Below are positions 10,309 through 21,992 of a DNA stretch of 64,000 nucleotides, piece by piece. The DNA comes from Polytrichum commune. Its lineage: Eukaryota; Streptophyta; Polytrichopsida; Polytrichales; Polytrichaceae. Numbering within the stretch: the stretch's first letter is position 1; every line of letters starts with the position of its first letter. The stretch covers positions 50,952,429-51,016,428 of the forward strand of contig OX485804.1 of the NCBI GenBank assembly GCA_950295325.1, written 5' to 3'. Both the position numbers and the translations under genes were made by a program. A model generated the notes under the pieces. The model was not told the DNA's origin and did not search any database. It was given only the letters and a program-made list of their open reading frames with translations.

Positions 10309-11668
10309 ATGGACGACTCCAAGAATATTGAAGTTGGTGAATTTTTAGATGAGTATGCATTAACCACTACCGGATCACATTGTTGGAAATACATGATGAA
10401 GATGCTAGGAGAGGCGATCGATGCGGACATCTCTTTGAAAGTTGGAGGAGGCGAGGTGGTGAAGGCACACCGCTCAATGCTCACACTCTTTTCACCCGTC
10501 TTCAACACAATGTTCACATGTGGGATGCAAGAGCACCAAACGGGTGTTGTGGAGCTCATAGACACAGATGTTGAGGTGTTGAAATTGTTTCTAGTCCTAT
10601 TGTATTCAGGTATGAAATGCGAGAATTGAGTCATGAAGTTGATGTCAATAATGTTTGGATGGTTGCCACAATGAACGTGATAGTCGACTATGGCATCAAC
10701 CGTCCACAATGATGGGTCCAAAGCAAAGTAGTTGAAAGTGGACTAGACATGTGGACTAGGCAAACTAATGTGATGCTATTTGATTTGTTTTTCTTCATAG
10801 GTTGGTCAAAAGTGTGTTAGGGAGGTCAATTATGAGGTTGACCAAATGAGCTGATGTGGATTGATTTCATTACTTCATTATGGTTGGTTGATATATATGT
10901 TGGATATAAAACATCCATTGGAGATGATGTATATTGATCATCAAACTACTTGAATATTTTACAATATGTAATTCAAGAAATAAAATATCTTTAAAGGAAA
11001 TTACAAGATAATATACCAAAATCTAATAGTTTCACCCTATAGTTGTAGTGATAGTATAAGGGACTAGTAGCTAGGTGCTTTCAAAAATATTAGTAATCAA
11101 ATTTGTAGTGGATGGTAGTGTGCTTCAGTAAGTAATGTTATGTATATGGCAAACCTTTGAAGAATAAGCACCAAAACAATATGTGCACAAAAGTTAACAC
11201 AAGGTGTTAAAGCTATTTTTGGTCATGTTGTATGCAGGTGCGGAGTGTGAGAGGGTGTTGAAGAACGATGTCGTGGACAAACACCTCAACAAGCTTATCG
11301 ACTTGTGTTATAAGTATGAAGTAACCCATGTGTTTCCCACTTTGTCCAAATTGGTGAAGCGTTTTCTGACAATTGAAAATTGTTGTGGTTACTTTGTTTG
11401 TGCTACCGAATTTGGTCTAGATGATAATTGTGCTAACTACATTTCTAGTTACATCACAAAAAAGTGGGGTCAGGTGATAAACACTGATGGTTTCATGTGT
11501 CTAGCCCACACTCATCCCGTGCTAGTAGTCCAACTTGTGAGATTGGAAAAGGGAGAAGAAGACGAAGAAGAAGAAGAGGAAGAAGAAGAAAGAGAAGAAT
11601 CGGTGAGGCCATCATTAGGTAACAGGATGTACAAGACCTACGTTGGTAGTCACAAACGTTCGAGATAA
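10309..11668 (+). CDS. Short BTB/BACK-like protein, locus 1 (2 exons)
   Basis: Exons at 10309-10609 and 11238-11668 (GT at 10610-10611, AG at 11236-11237, phase 1) give 243 residues. Residues about 35-100 match the BTB core: DADISLKVGGGEVVKAHRSM, then FNTMFTCGMQEHQTGVVEL and LKLFLVLLYSG. Exon 2 supplies the last BTB helices (HLNKLIDLCYKYEV) and a BACK-like stretch (ENCCGYFVCATEFGLDDNCA). The C-terminus has a run of about 15 acidic residues that the paralogues lack. BTB proteins of this type commonly bind CUL3 and dimerise; the substrate is unknown. The start is the MDDSKNIEV methionine, shared with locus 3 and with MEDSKNIEV of locus 2. An extra T in the run at 10299-10302 puts the ATG at 10281 out of frame, whereas locus 2 keeps the matching ATG in frame. 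Failure to splice gives a 105-residue BTB-only product ending MKCEN. Confidence 0.75.
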
Positions 11669-13871
11669 CTTGGCATTGAGGGCTTGAGTCATGCTAAGTC
11701 CTGCAACTATTCCCATGTTTGTAAGCAAACCCCTAACTATTATGGGCCTTTTTGCTCAACTAGTAGGATTTTTGGGACATCATGTCGCACCACCAAACTA
11801 GTATTTGGGAGCCTTGAGAAGGTAGTTGCTCGGATAAATATATTATTTTCAAAAGTTAGGGGTTGACCCAAGGTCTATGGGTTTTTTGGCACTACTAGAA
11901 TATGATCTTCGCCTTGCTCCTTAAATGTATGTGGAACTTTTCTTTTCTATATCATAGTGGACATTTTCAATGTAGTCAAATATATAACATTCACTTCATT
12001 TGACAATAATTTCAATTTTGTCATCCTTGCAAAGTAGTTCATGTAAAAGTACTTGCCACAATTGGATGAAGGAATGAACCTAAAATTTAAATATTTTAAG
12101 CCATCAGGTCAAATGTTTAGTGTACTAGTTAAGACAAAAACACACATGATAATAGTTATCAAAGCAATAGGTCACCATGAGATATCAATACTGTCAAAGT
12201 CCATGAGCAATGATTAGCTAATTGATGTAAAAATTAAACTCAATCTTTGAGTCATTTCTCCAATGTTCCTTGCTTCTTTGATCCTCCCAATCCCTTCTTT
12301 CCTATCATTGGCTGTTCCAATGTAACATCTTAATTATTCTGACGCCCCAATCCCCTTCCCCCAACTACGGTCATGACATCACATGAATCAATCAAGGGGT
12401 ACGGCATATAGAGTGTGCTATTTGGATCGACACAAAACATTTAATTTTTGATGAATTTCGATATGTGCCATATACACATTGGTCTAGACACCCCTTGAAT
12501 CCTACGTGGAAATCTACCTTTGTCACTCAAAGCGTTGAACCAAACATCACCCTACTGCAAGGTAGAGGGTGCTATATCCAACATCTTGCCCAAAAGAAAC
12601 ACCTATACACAACTTAAACCGTTTGAATGTCTCCGGCGCAACGCATGGGCAGATGTGGGTGAAAAACAAGATGGTTTCAGGAAATGTAGGGTTGATTTTG
12701 GACGAAAGTGGGATTGGATCTTGGACAAACATCAAAGTGTAGCTAGGGGTGGCTTATGTATATGTATTTATTAAAATCCCACATGCAAAAGTTATAGGGG
12801 CTTACTTTACTCTATTGGGTGGAAAGTTGGTTTTAATGCTGGGATGATTTGGGCAAAAGATGGAGGCGGTTTTGGGAAAAAACGAGGTTTGTTTTGGGTG
12901 AAAATGGGGAGGGGTTCTGAGCAAATGTTGGGATGGTTTTGGGGGCCGTTTGCAATGGAAAAAAATGGGAGTTTGGGGATGGATTTAGGAAGCTGAGGGT
13001 AAATAACTTCATAGATTTGTATTATATGCATCTGCTGCCCGATTTACTTATTTTTGTTTCCACTAACTCATTTCTAAACCAATTTTTTAAGCTAATATGC
13101 ATACCACTAATCCAAATGTACTTCAAAAATAGGCTAAATCGCTTAAATGTTGGTTGAAGCACCCTTCAACTTAAGTAATTGTCAGTCCTTGCTCCGGAGC
13201 TCTCTCTCGTGGAACCTAGTACTTCACCTAACTAGACCTTTACCTTCACGAGGAGCTGAGAACGGACAGGTTCCATCCTCCAGCGCCCAATCCAAGGGAT
13301 ATTCATTCATTCTCTCAATTATTCATCCATGGAGCGCTTCTTCTCCCCCGCCTCCTCCTCGGGAGCGAATTCCAATGTGTATTGAAGTAAGTTAATACGA
13401 TTGTGGATATAAGAGAATCTCTACTAGATGACGACTGCAGTGTGCAGGAATAGAATTCTCACATTCAATCTGCAGAGGCCATGTAAGAATGTGGTGGCTG
13501 GATTGGCACTGAAGCGGATTCAAGAGCTTCCGCTACAATTCTAGAAGGTGTGGAGGTAGGTGTGTGAGTTCGTTCGTTCGTTCGTTCAAGAGTGAGAGTG
13601 TGTCCGTGTCCGTGTGTGAGGAATTGTTGGGTTTCAATCTTTCTCTCGATCGGTTCTCACATGAATTGAGAATTTTTTAAATTGCCAATTTACCCTTGCA
13701 CTGGAGCTGAAGTCAAATTTTAGTGGGCTATTGTGCTTGTGTCCGATTCAATTCTCGTTTCGTTTCGTGTCCCGGGGGGATTTTGGTTCCGGATATTCTT
13801 TCTGTTTAAGCGATTTGGGTTAGGAGTATTCCTCAGTCTGTTGGTAGGGCCGTGGAATCTGTGAACCCAAA
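11669..13871. other. Intergenic: tail of the BTB duplication, then spacer and ribokinase leader
   Basis: 11680-12050 resembles the 3' flanks of BTB loci 2 and 3 (AAGTCATGCTAAGTC-like, CTAGTAGGATTTTTGGGACA, and ATCATAGTGGACATTTTCAA as in locus 3). 12640-12970 contains weak short repeats of a GGGATGGTTTTGGG type. A (GTTC)n run lies at 13570-13588. The last few hundred bases are probably the 5' untranslated leader and promoter of the ribokinase gene. No other gene is recognised. Confidence 0.4.
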
Positions 13872-16800
13872 ATGGCGATCGGCAGCAGCACTCCTTTGGT
13901 GGTGGTGGGAAGCGTGAATGCGGACATATACGTGGAGATCGAGAGGCTTCCAATGGAGGGCGAGACTATCGCTGCGGGGAGTGGCCAAACGCTTCCCGGT
14001 GGCAAGGGAGCCAACCAAGCTGCCTGCGCTGCCCGTCTCTCCTTCCCAACCTACTTGTGTGCTCAGGTGCTCATCATCATCATCATCATCATGATGTCGC
14101 CATTTCTTCATAGGTTTAACAATTTGATAGTTAATGCATACGACACTTGCCTTGTTTTCTCTCCGAACCGTATCTCGAATGGTATTGAGGTCGCATACAT
14201 TCACCTGTTCGGAATTAGGTCTCCACATAACTTTACCTAATTACCGATGTATTCTCAGCTTGGCGCATTGCTTAGGCAATGTACTGCTAGCAAAGAATGA
14301 TGTGATATTTACTTCTCTCTCTGTCAATTCCTCTTTCTCCGCATTGCTGCTGAAGTAGCTAAAACCTGCACTGTCCATAGCCATATGCAAGGCATGCAAA
14401 GAAATAGACAAGTTGAATCAACTGAAAATGTTAGGGAGCTGTTCCCCGCAGTAGTCAATCATCAGAACAATATACTTCAATGGAGCCTGTGGAATTCTTT
14501 AGAGAAAGATGCACGAATGTTATACTTATGCTCAAATTTAGGTGAAGGTCGTGCTAAACCTTCAGACTGAACCCTGACCCTGGACTACACCTCTTTGTAC
14601 TCTCAGCTTGGAGCATTTCTTTTGCAATGTACTGCTAGCAGAGGATGATGTGATATTTATTTCTCTCTCTATCAATTCCTCTTTCTCCGCATTGCTGCTG
14701 AAGTAACTAAAGCCTGCACTGTCCAGAGCCATATGCAAGGCATGCAAGGAAATAAATTAGTTGAATCAACTGAAAATGTTAGGGAGTTGTTTCCCGCAGT
14801 AGTCAATCATTAGAATTACGTACTTCAATGGAGCGTGTGAAATTCTGTAGAGAAAGATGCAGGAATGTTATACTTATCCTCAAATTTAGGTGAAGGTCGT
14901 GCTAAACCTCCAGATTGCACCTTGTACTCTCAGCTTGGAGCATTGCTCAGACAATATACTGCTAGCAGAGATTCATGTGTTATTCCTGTCTCTCTCTGTC
15001 TCAGTCAATTCCTCTTTCTACGTATTGCTCTTGAAGTAGCTAAAACTTGTGTTTGTTGTTGATTACTGCTTTTTAGAGCTGTTTGTTTCAATCAATTCAT
15101 GGCTATAAATTGGGGAGTGTGTTAACAAATCAATTTGTCCACTCAGGAGCCTTCATTGCATTTTGTGGGTTTGTGTGTTAAGTGGTTTGGGAGAGTGCGT
15201 ATCCACTGACCAGAGCCATATGAAAGGCATGCAAGGAAACGTTCAAGTAGAATCAACTTCAGTTTGAGGGAGCTGTTCCCCTCAGTAGTCAATAATTCAA
15301 TTTGATGACTTCATTTGAACGTCTTTCAGAGAAAGATGCATAAATTTCTGAAATATAGAAGGGCTCTCAATTCCTCGTTCTCTGCTTTGTTGATGAAATA
15401 ACTAGAAACTGCAGTAAGGCTGTGTTGTTGATGAAACCTTGGTTTTAAAGTGTTCGTTTGATTCTAACTGTAAACTGTGACAATGTATCCACAAAGCAAT
15501 TGCCCATTCAGGAACCTATCTTGCAATTTGTGGGGTTTGCGAGTTACTTGATTTGAGAGAGTGTGTTGCCTGGCATGTCATACATGCAAGGAATCAAACA
15601 ACTGGAATGCCACCTAGTGCAATTTGGTATCATCACTTGGATGTGCAGTCATTGGAAAATGCAACTGAAATTCCAAGTACTTGTTTCCAGAGTCAATCAT
15701 CAGAATTAAACACTTTAATTGAGCACCTGAAATTCTTTCAATGAAAGATGCATGCATATCTACTTATCCTCAAAATTTATTTGAAGGTTGTGCAAAACCT
15801 TCAGACTGCACATGTACCCTGACCTTACACTACCTCCTTGCACAACTTTGTGCAAATCTGTGCTTGGGAGTTTGGCAGCTTAGGCTCTCTGATTTGTGCT
15901 CGAATCAAGTGGTAAATGCGCCTTGATACCATAATCTGATCATATATCTTGGTGTTAATGATTGTGTTATGAGTGTTGAGGAAAGGTAGAGAAAGTTAAT
16001 GTGAACTAAGTCCTAATGGATGTGCATTTATTCTGTAATCTGATGTCTCTGTTAGCCACTTAAGAGGTCTACCCCTCTATTCTTCTCCTAACACATGTGG
16101 GCCTTACGTGGTCACTCTTCTTAACTGGACAATTATAATTGAGTGGTCATTGACATGGCTTGCTCTGGAGAATGGACACCAGAAAGACATCATGTGTTGC
16201 AATGAGATTGGACTATGTGTTCAAGTTATAGACATCATTCTAGGTTCTATAGTGAACATCACAATTGGGAGGGCCCTCTGTGATGACATAAAGAGGAGAA
16301 AGAGAATTTTCACTTTGACTTCCTAAGATTTTTGCATCTTGTGAAACTTGAATTTTGAAACTTGGCATGATAATCTGTGTGATTTACATTTGCTAACCTG
16401 ATGAGACATTTCCCAGTCCGATCCAATAGGGCCACATACCTTACTCATTGAGGAAGTTTGATACTTAGTGCAGGTCGGAGAAGATGGGCATGCCAACATG
16501 GTCAAGGAGGCACTTACATCTGCTGGCGTCCATTTAGACCATGTCAATTCTGTGGACGGCCCAACTGGTCATGCAGTGGTGATGTTGCAACCAGGAGGAA
16601 GGAATTCCATCATTATTGTTGGAGGAGCAAATGTTGCGTGGCCAAACTTAGAGGATGGTAGCAGCAGTTTGACAAGTGCTGTACAACAACTGATTCCGCA
16701 AGCAGGTGCGGTGCTACTGCAGCGAGAAGTCCCTGATGCAGTGAACTTGGAAGCTGCAAAGGTAAGAGAAAGTCAATGTGATTATTTATTTTATTTTTAA

Positions 16801-18966
16801 ATTTAAATTTATTTAAGATTTTAATGGGAAATTTTCTTTGGAATTGTTTCTTTGACACAGCTACTAAATACTCTGGTATTGGGGGCCAGCCAGCTTACTC
16901 TAAGTAGATGTGCATTTTTTTTCTGTAGATTTGATGTCTCTCAGATGTGGAAGCTCTCGTGATTGTGTTTTTGGAGGTACTATGAGACTTTTGTGAGAGC
17001 AACTCTTATGGTTATTGGAAATTGATTTTCTCAATAACTTGCTTTCTAGGTTTTTCTGGGGGCAAGACCGCATGCTCATTCCACCCACAAAGCCTTTATG
17101 TATTCCAAATTCTTATTGCTTACCAATCATTGAGAGAGAGAGGGAATACTCTAAACCCCTCAAAAATTGAGTATATAAGGACTTTAGGGGGTCATCTCTC
17201 TCCCAAAAATTTGGTGGGCTGCGAAGATTTTCAATATATATATGGACTCTTCTGTGTGAGATGACCATGCAGACATTGGCATATAATACATTAGAAGCTG
17301 ATTATTGAGAGAATCGTGCTACAGTGACCATAGGAGTTGCTCTTAGGGTGCATGTCTTTTGTCCACATCTGGTTGTGAATGTTGGGGATACATGCCTTCA
17401 GATGTAATAGACAGGACTGTTTTTCCTTCTATTACATGTTTCACAAACTGTTTTTTTGTGTATCTTGTAGAACAGGCTTGTCTTTCAGATTGACTGAATT
17501 TTTGGAGCACAGATTGCAAGGAGTGCCAATGTTCCTGTCATCATGGATGCTGGGGGTGCGGAAGGGCCCATCCCTGAAGAACTCCTACACTGTGTAACTG
17601 TGCTGAGCCCCAATGAGACAGAGCTTGCCCGCCTGACTGGGATGCCAACAAACTCGTTAGCAGAGATTCTTAAAGCAGCTACCAGGATTCAAAGCATGGT
17701 AATGGTCTCTCCAATCCTCACACAATCTGTATCAAGATTTTTCTTTTCGTGTCTAGAAAAGAAATTATGCTTTAAAGTAAAGGACAGGTTTCATAATCCA
17801 TATACAAGTTGTGCAACCCAGACCTCATCGCGATTGTGTTTCTCTAAATTACTTTACTTTCTTGTGTACTTGCAATGCTTGCTGTGTTTATCCTCAACCA
17901 CGATGTATGGATAATTGATGATGTCAGGGTGTCAAGCAAGTTCTTGTGAAAATGGGAGAGAATGGCTCAGTCCTTGTGAACAAGGATGGGTCAACAATTG
18001 TTCAGCCTGCCATTCTGGCTCCAAAGGTGGTTGATACGACCGGTGCAGGTGATACATTTACAGCTGCTTATGCTGTCGCCCTCATTGAACGTCACTCGCC
18101 TGCAGATGCCCTACGTTTTGCGGGTACACTTTCTCTCCAAGTAGCCCATGCATTTGAACTTTATCTTCTTTTACAAATCTACCATTATACTGGCGAGATA
18201 CTGCTCATTTGTAAGGTACGTGGCCTATTATGGGCACTTCCACAGATATATCTGACTGTTGACTTGGTTTGAGAATTTTCTCATTTGGTAAGCACTTGTG
18301 AATAACAAAGATGTCATTTCAAGTTTCAAAATTAGAGTTGAGATGCAAATGCTGTAAGAGGGCAAACTGAAGATTTTCTTTCTCTTCAAGGGATCACATA
18401 GGTCCTCTCAATTTGATGTTTACTATTGAACCTAGAATGGTAAACATACTTTGAGCACATAATCCAATCTCAAATGTACCACATGTCTTTCTGATGTCCA
18501 TTCTTAATTACAAACCTTGCTGTATACCACTGAATTATAGGTGTCCAATTACGAAGAGTGAGCACATAAGGTCCACATACATTACCCCAGCTGGCTCTGG
18601 TCATGTTTGATACCTTCAATGCAACCAATGGGTGTTCTCTTTCTCAAAATGTTTCTTTGTTTTCAAGTATTGGAAATATGTAATTGGAATCTCTGACTGT
18701 TGTCACTTGTATGATTTGTGACTGCAGCTGCAGCAGCATCACTTTGTGTACGCATAAAAGGAGCAATTCCAAGCATGCCTGAAAGGAAGGCGGTTTTGGA
18801 GCTCTTGGAGGAACACCCTGCTATTGAAGAGAACCTGTCTTTGCCGAATGAGAAGGTTGTAGCAAACATAAAGGAGAGCCATCCATTTGCATATGGTCAA
18901 AATGCACCTGAAGGGTCTCTTTCAGAGGAAAAGAAAGTGATGTCAATATCCATTTCAGCTGAATGA
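13872..18966 (+). CDS. RBSK: Ribokinase (PfkB family), 5 exons
   Basis: Exons at 13872-14066, 16474-16761, 17513-17698, 17928-18123 and 18728-18966 encode 367 residues (EC 2.7.1.15 type: D-ribose + ATP to ribose 5-phosphate). An in-frame TAG at 13845 and no intervening ATG support the start. Substrate-binding N-A-D lies at residues 16-18 in VVGSVNADIY. The GGKGANQA ribose/cation motif is at 43-50, LLQREVP is in exon 2, VIMDAGG and LSPNETEL are in exon 3, and VVDTTGAGDTF is in exon 4 with the GAGD anion hole at 262-265 and catalytic Asp265. The family-typical GAIPSMP near the end is followed by a ~50-residue tail with no recognised motif. Plant ribokinase is usually plastid-targeted with a transit peptide, but none is visible here, so either the enzyme is cytosolic or a further 5' exon exists. 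All catalytic residues expected for the family are present. Confidence 0.93.
14254..15835 (+). repeat. About 4 tandem units (330-460 bp) in ribokinase intron 1
   Basis: Units begin near 14254, 14600, 14928 and 15365. Landmarks in order are CTCAGCTTGGAGCATTGCT, GTACTGCTAGCAGA, CTCTTTCTCCGCATTGCTGC, CATATGCAAGGCATGCAA, GGGAGCTGTTCCCCGCAGTA, GAGAAAGATGCA, CTCAAATTTAGGTGAAGG. The first two units are close to each other. The third and fourth are more diverged and share an extra ~110 bp block (around 15080-15170 and 15440-15540), so the array grew in steps. It takes up about two thirds of the 2407 bp intron. Confidence 0.8.
16090..16470 (+). repeat. Dispersed repeat family A, copy in ribokinase intron 1
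   Basis: This is the best-preserved plus-strand copy. It runs ACATGTGGGCCTTACGTGGT, ...AATTGAGTGGT, ...GAATGGACACCAGAAAGACA, ...GATTGGACTATGTGTTCAAG, ...GTGAACATCACAATTGGGAG, ...AGAGAATTTTCACTTTGACT, then CAGTCCGATCCAATA. It ends just before the exon 2 acceptor. Other copies: 18285-18600 (-), 21185-21470 (+), 21765-21985 (+), 24365-24560 (-), 25470-25700 (-), 31000-31160 (+), 41250-41395 (-), 42890-43125 (+) and 59630-59800 (+). It has no coding capacity and its class is unknown. Confidence 0.7.
18285..18600 (-). repeat. Dispersed repeat family A, inverted copy in ribokinase intron 4
   Basis: Read on the minus strand it starts near 18597 (GTAATGTATGTGGACCTTAT) and passes through GAATGGACATCAGAAAGACA, GATTGGATTATGTGCTCAAA and GAAGAGAAAGAAAATCTTCA to about 18290. 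This is collinear with the copy at 16090 but inverted, so the same gene carries two oppositely oriented copies in different introns. Confidence 0.7.
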
Positions 18967-20734
18967 CTGAAAGAGCAATACAGAAAGAGCAACATTGGTA
19001 CTTCCAATTGTTAAACTTCTAAGAAACTTAGAACATGTAGAAGTTTCCCTGTGGAAGAATTTAACATGTCTAAGGAATGTTTGGTAGATTCCCTGTCAAG
19101 AAATTACTCTTGTCAAAGGACATGTTTGGAGGAATACTGCACATAACCTCAGATGTGTACTCCAGTACATAGAAATGGTCAGAGTAGAGACAATTAGTTG
19201 TTTGAAAGACATTGCATACAATTATTAGACCGTGTTTAATGCTTCAATTTGTACCGTCCCTTTTGATTGAGCATAGGTAGCATCAAGATATGAAGTGCGT
19301 CATGATTCGTTGGTATTGGCTTCTTCTTGTCAAAGCCAAATCTGTAGTCTAACGGAGGTTGTTGATCTGTGTTGAAGAGAATTCCAATGACAGTGATGGT
19401 TTAAAATTGTTCAAGGAGGATTTTGTAAGTGCTTATCAGTGTGCTCCAAGCATTCTCCTGTTCATACATATTGGGTTGCACGATGAAAGGCTAATTACAC
19501 ATAGGTTGAGCTCAAGCTTGCAAATTTGATTGATGGGCCAAGCATAAGATGTTGGATCCTTAGATGTGCCTAACAATGGAGGAGCTTTGGTTTCTCTCAT
19601 TTTTTGGGATTATCTTTCCAAGCTCAAGCCCAAAGTTGAGCACCATTGGACTTGAATATCACTCCTAAAAAAAAGCAGGCACCGACCTTGAAAAAAATCC
19701 ACTATTCTTCCAAGTGACATGTAAAAGGCTCATTCTTCTACCTTGCTCCACCAAAACTTGCAAGCTTGAGCTTGAGCTCCAGTTGTGTGTGGCAAACCCC
19801 ACGAACCTCACTCTACCTGCTGCTGGATTGCTGATCATTGATATTATGAGGGAGACTTGACTCTCTAATTCTTGTAATGTCCGTTTTGAAGATACATATA
19901 GAACTAGACTAACTGGGAGATGAAGATACGCCCTGATTCACACTGGTGGCAACATCAGAATCATCTCTCTCTCTCTCTCTCTCAGGAAGACTTGTAGGTT
20001 TTATTAATTACCTTGTGTGTGCATTGTGTTGAGATGCGTAGTAGTGGCTCTCATCAGGCAATGATGCTGTTAAAACATATTTTGGAAGCAAAGAAGTAAT
20101 TTAGCAATGATGATAACAGAACAGCCATTATATGGCGCAAGTTCATAAATTCCAGTGGTGCAGTCACAGTTCCTTGAATGAAGAACTGAACTGCTCAAGT
20201 TTCAATTAAAAAAATGTAGCAAGTTCGTACGATGCTCAGTGCTGACAAGTGAATGCTGGCTGCTCGGTTTGGTCAAGCACTATGGAAATAAATGGTACCT
20301 AAACTTACATTTCCTGAGGCGTTGTGCTCAATCATTTGCAAGTATGCAGTGTAATGGGAGAGGCCATTGAATATTTTACTATTGAACCTAGGCCTCAAAA
20401 TGGGTCACATCCTCTGGGATCATATTGAAGTTCTTCAGTACTTACCAAAAGCTTTACTCATGTTGCCCTGTGTGTCATGAATGGTCCCACTCGAGTTACA
20501 TAACTCTTAAGTACTAGAAGAAAATTACAGCCTTCCTTCTGACTGTCCTAATCTCTCATAACGTAGGTGGTGGTCACTGCCCGCTGCCAAAATTTGTCAC
20601 TTTAAGCGGTCAGCATATATACCATTGTAAGACTTTGAAGCATTTCTTAAAATCAATTGACAGGAAATTCCAACGCACCAAATTGTGTCCTATTTGAATT
20701 CTGTATGCAAAATACAATAGGGTCAAAGATTACT
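18967..20734. other. 3' flank of ribokinase and spacer
   Basis: No gene is recognised. A (TC)n run lies at 19965-19984. A weak inverted repeat (GAGCTCAAGCTTGCAA near 19509 and its inverse near 19757-19778) may mark a ~270 bp degraded element. Confidence 0.35.
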
Positions 20735-20849
20735 TAGTAGATGACTTAAAACCAACACGTGAGCTTGATTTCAAGGTGGTGACATTTTTAAAATCAACAC
20801 GTTCTTATCGTGCACGATTTTTGGGTGTTGGTTTTAGTACCATCTACCT
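20735..20849. mobile_element. Degraded TA-target foldback element
   Basis: The right end reads GTGTTGGTTTTAGTACCATC then TACCTTA. The left end reads TTAGTAGATGACTTAAAACC then AACAC, an inverted and slightly decayed copy. The inferred end is AGGTAGATGG next to TA, similar in style to the elements at 21993 and 30852. Confidence 0.5.
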
Positions 20850-21184
20850 TAGTCTTAGGTTTGCTAACTTAAGCTCAAGTGATTTTTATGCTAGAGACTC
20901 GTGAGCTTGGTAAACTGCAAAGTCATTTATGGAACCTAAAAGTTTTAGAGTGTGCATGTTGACATAGAACGGACATGAAAATGTATGTAATGATATACAA
21001 TGGTGCTATTTGCAAGGAGATGGTGGTGAGATTGTTGTCCCAACGCTCCCCACTACTCCCATTGTTGTCTACCGTTCCAATCTTGCTTGGACCACTAGGG
21101 GGAAACCGCGTACGTTAAGTGATTCGTAATTTATATGCAGGGTTGGGATGGCACGGGTCCAAGGTAGTGTAATACAATGAGATT

Positions 21185-21470
21185 GAAGCAAGTGCTCAAA
21201 ACATTGACATCTTCTCAGTTCAACAGTTAACATCACAACCGGGAGGACCTATGTAATCAATTGAAAGAGAATAAGAATCATCACTTTGACTTCTTATAGC
21301 TTTTGAAATTCGAAATGCCAATTTACACAAGTCACAATTGCTAACAAAGATGACACAATTACACATCCGATCCAACATCCAAAATTGTCTATGGAGTTGG
21401 AAGTGCCCACAATAGGGTGAAATATATATTGCTAGTGACTTAATTCGATGTTTGTGGGCTCACATTGGGA
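21185..21470 (+). repeat. Dispersed repeat family A, copy 3
   Basis: It matches the 3' two thirds of the family: ATCACAACCGGGAGGACCTA, ATCACTTTGACTTCTTATAG, CATCCGATCCAACATCCAAA, GGAAGTGCCCACAATAGGG. Confidence 0.6.
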
Positions 21471-21764
21471 TTGAGATCCTATCATATGGATTCCTTGAAC
21501 AATGTAGATACTGGCATCTAAGTATATTTGGACAAACCACTTGTCCAAAAATAATAAGGAATGTGCACTTGCGGGGACAAAAACATCAAACAACAACAAC
21601 CAAGCAACAACACAACGAGCACAACTTCAAATGTTGGTATTCCATGTTCGCCAACCACCATATTTGTGTAGTTTTGTGATCTAGTGTACGTCATATTGAC
21701 GATTGGAAGTGTCCAAGATTCATGCATAAATCTAATTATACTTATATCCTAGTTTAGAACTGAA

Positions 21765-21985
21765 AAAAAAGAAAGTGAATCTTCACTTTGACTTGTTATA
21801 ACTTTTGCATCCCTCATCCGAATCCTGAAATTTGAAATGACAATCTACACGAGTCGCAGTTGCTAACAAGATGAAACAACTTTCAGTTCGATCCAACAAC
21901 TAAAATTTGATTGTGGAGTTTGAAGTGCCCACAACCATAGGGCGAAATACATATTGTCAGCAACTCAATTCAATGTTTGTGGGCT
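21765..21985 (+). repeat. Dispersed repeat family A, copy 4
   Basis: It matches the 3' half of the family (AATCTTCACTTTGACTTGTT, TTCGATCCAACAACTAAAAT, GAAGTGCCCACAACCATAGG) and lies directly upstream of the transposable element at 21993, separated from copy 3 by about 300 bp. Confidence 0.6.
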
Positions 21986-21992
21986 GACATTA

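Noticed and set aside
19506-19780. Inverted GAGCTCAAGCTTGCAA repeats as a transposon
   Set aside because: Only about 16 bp match, with no target duplication or further arm similarity. Mentioned in the region note only.
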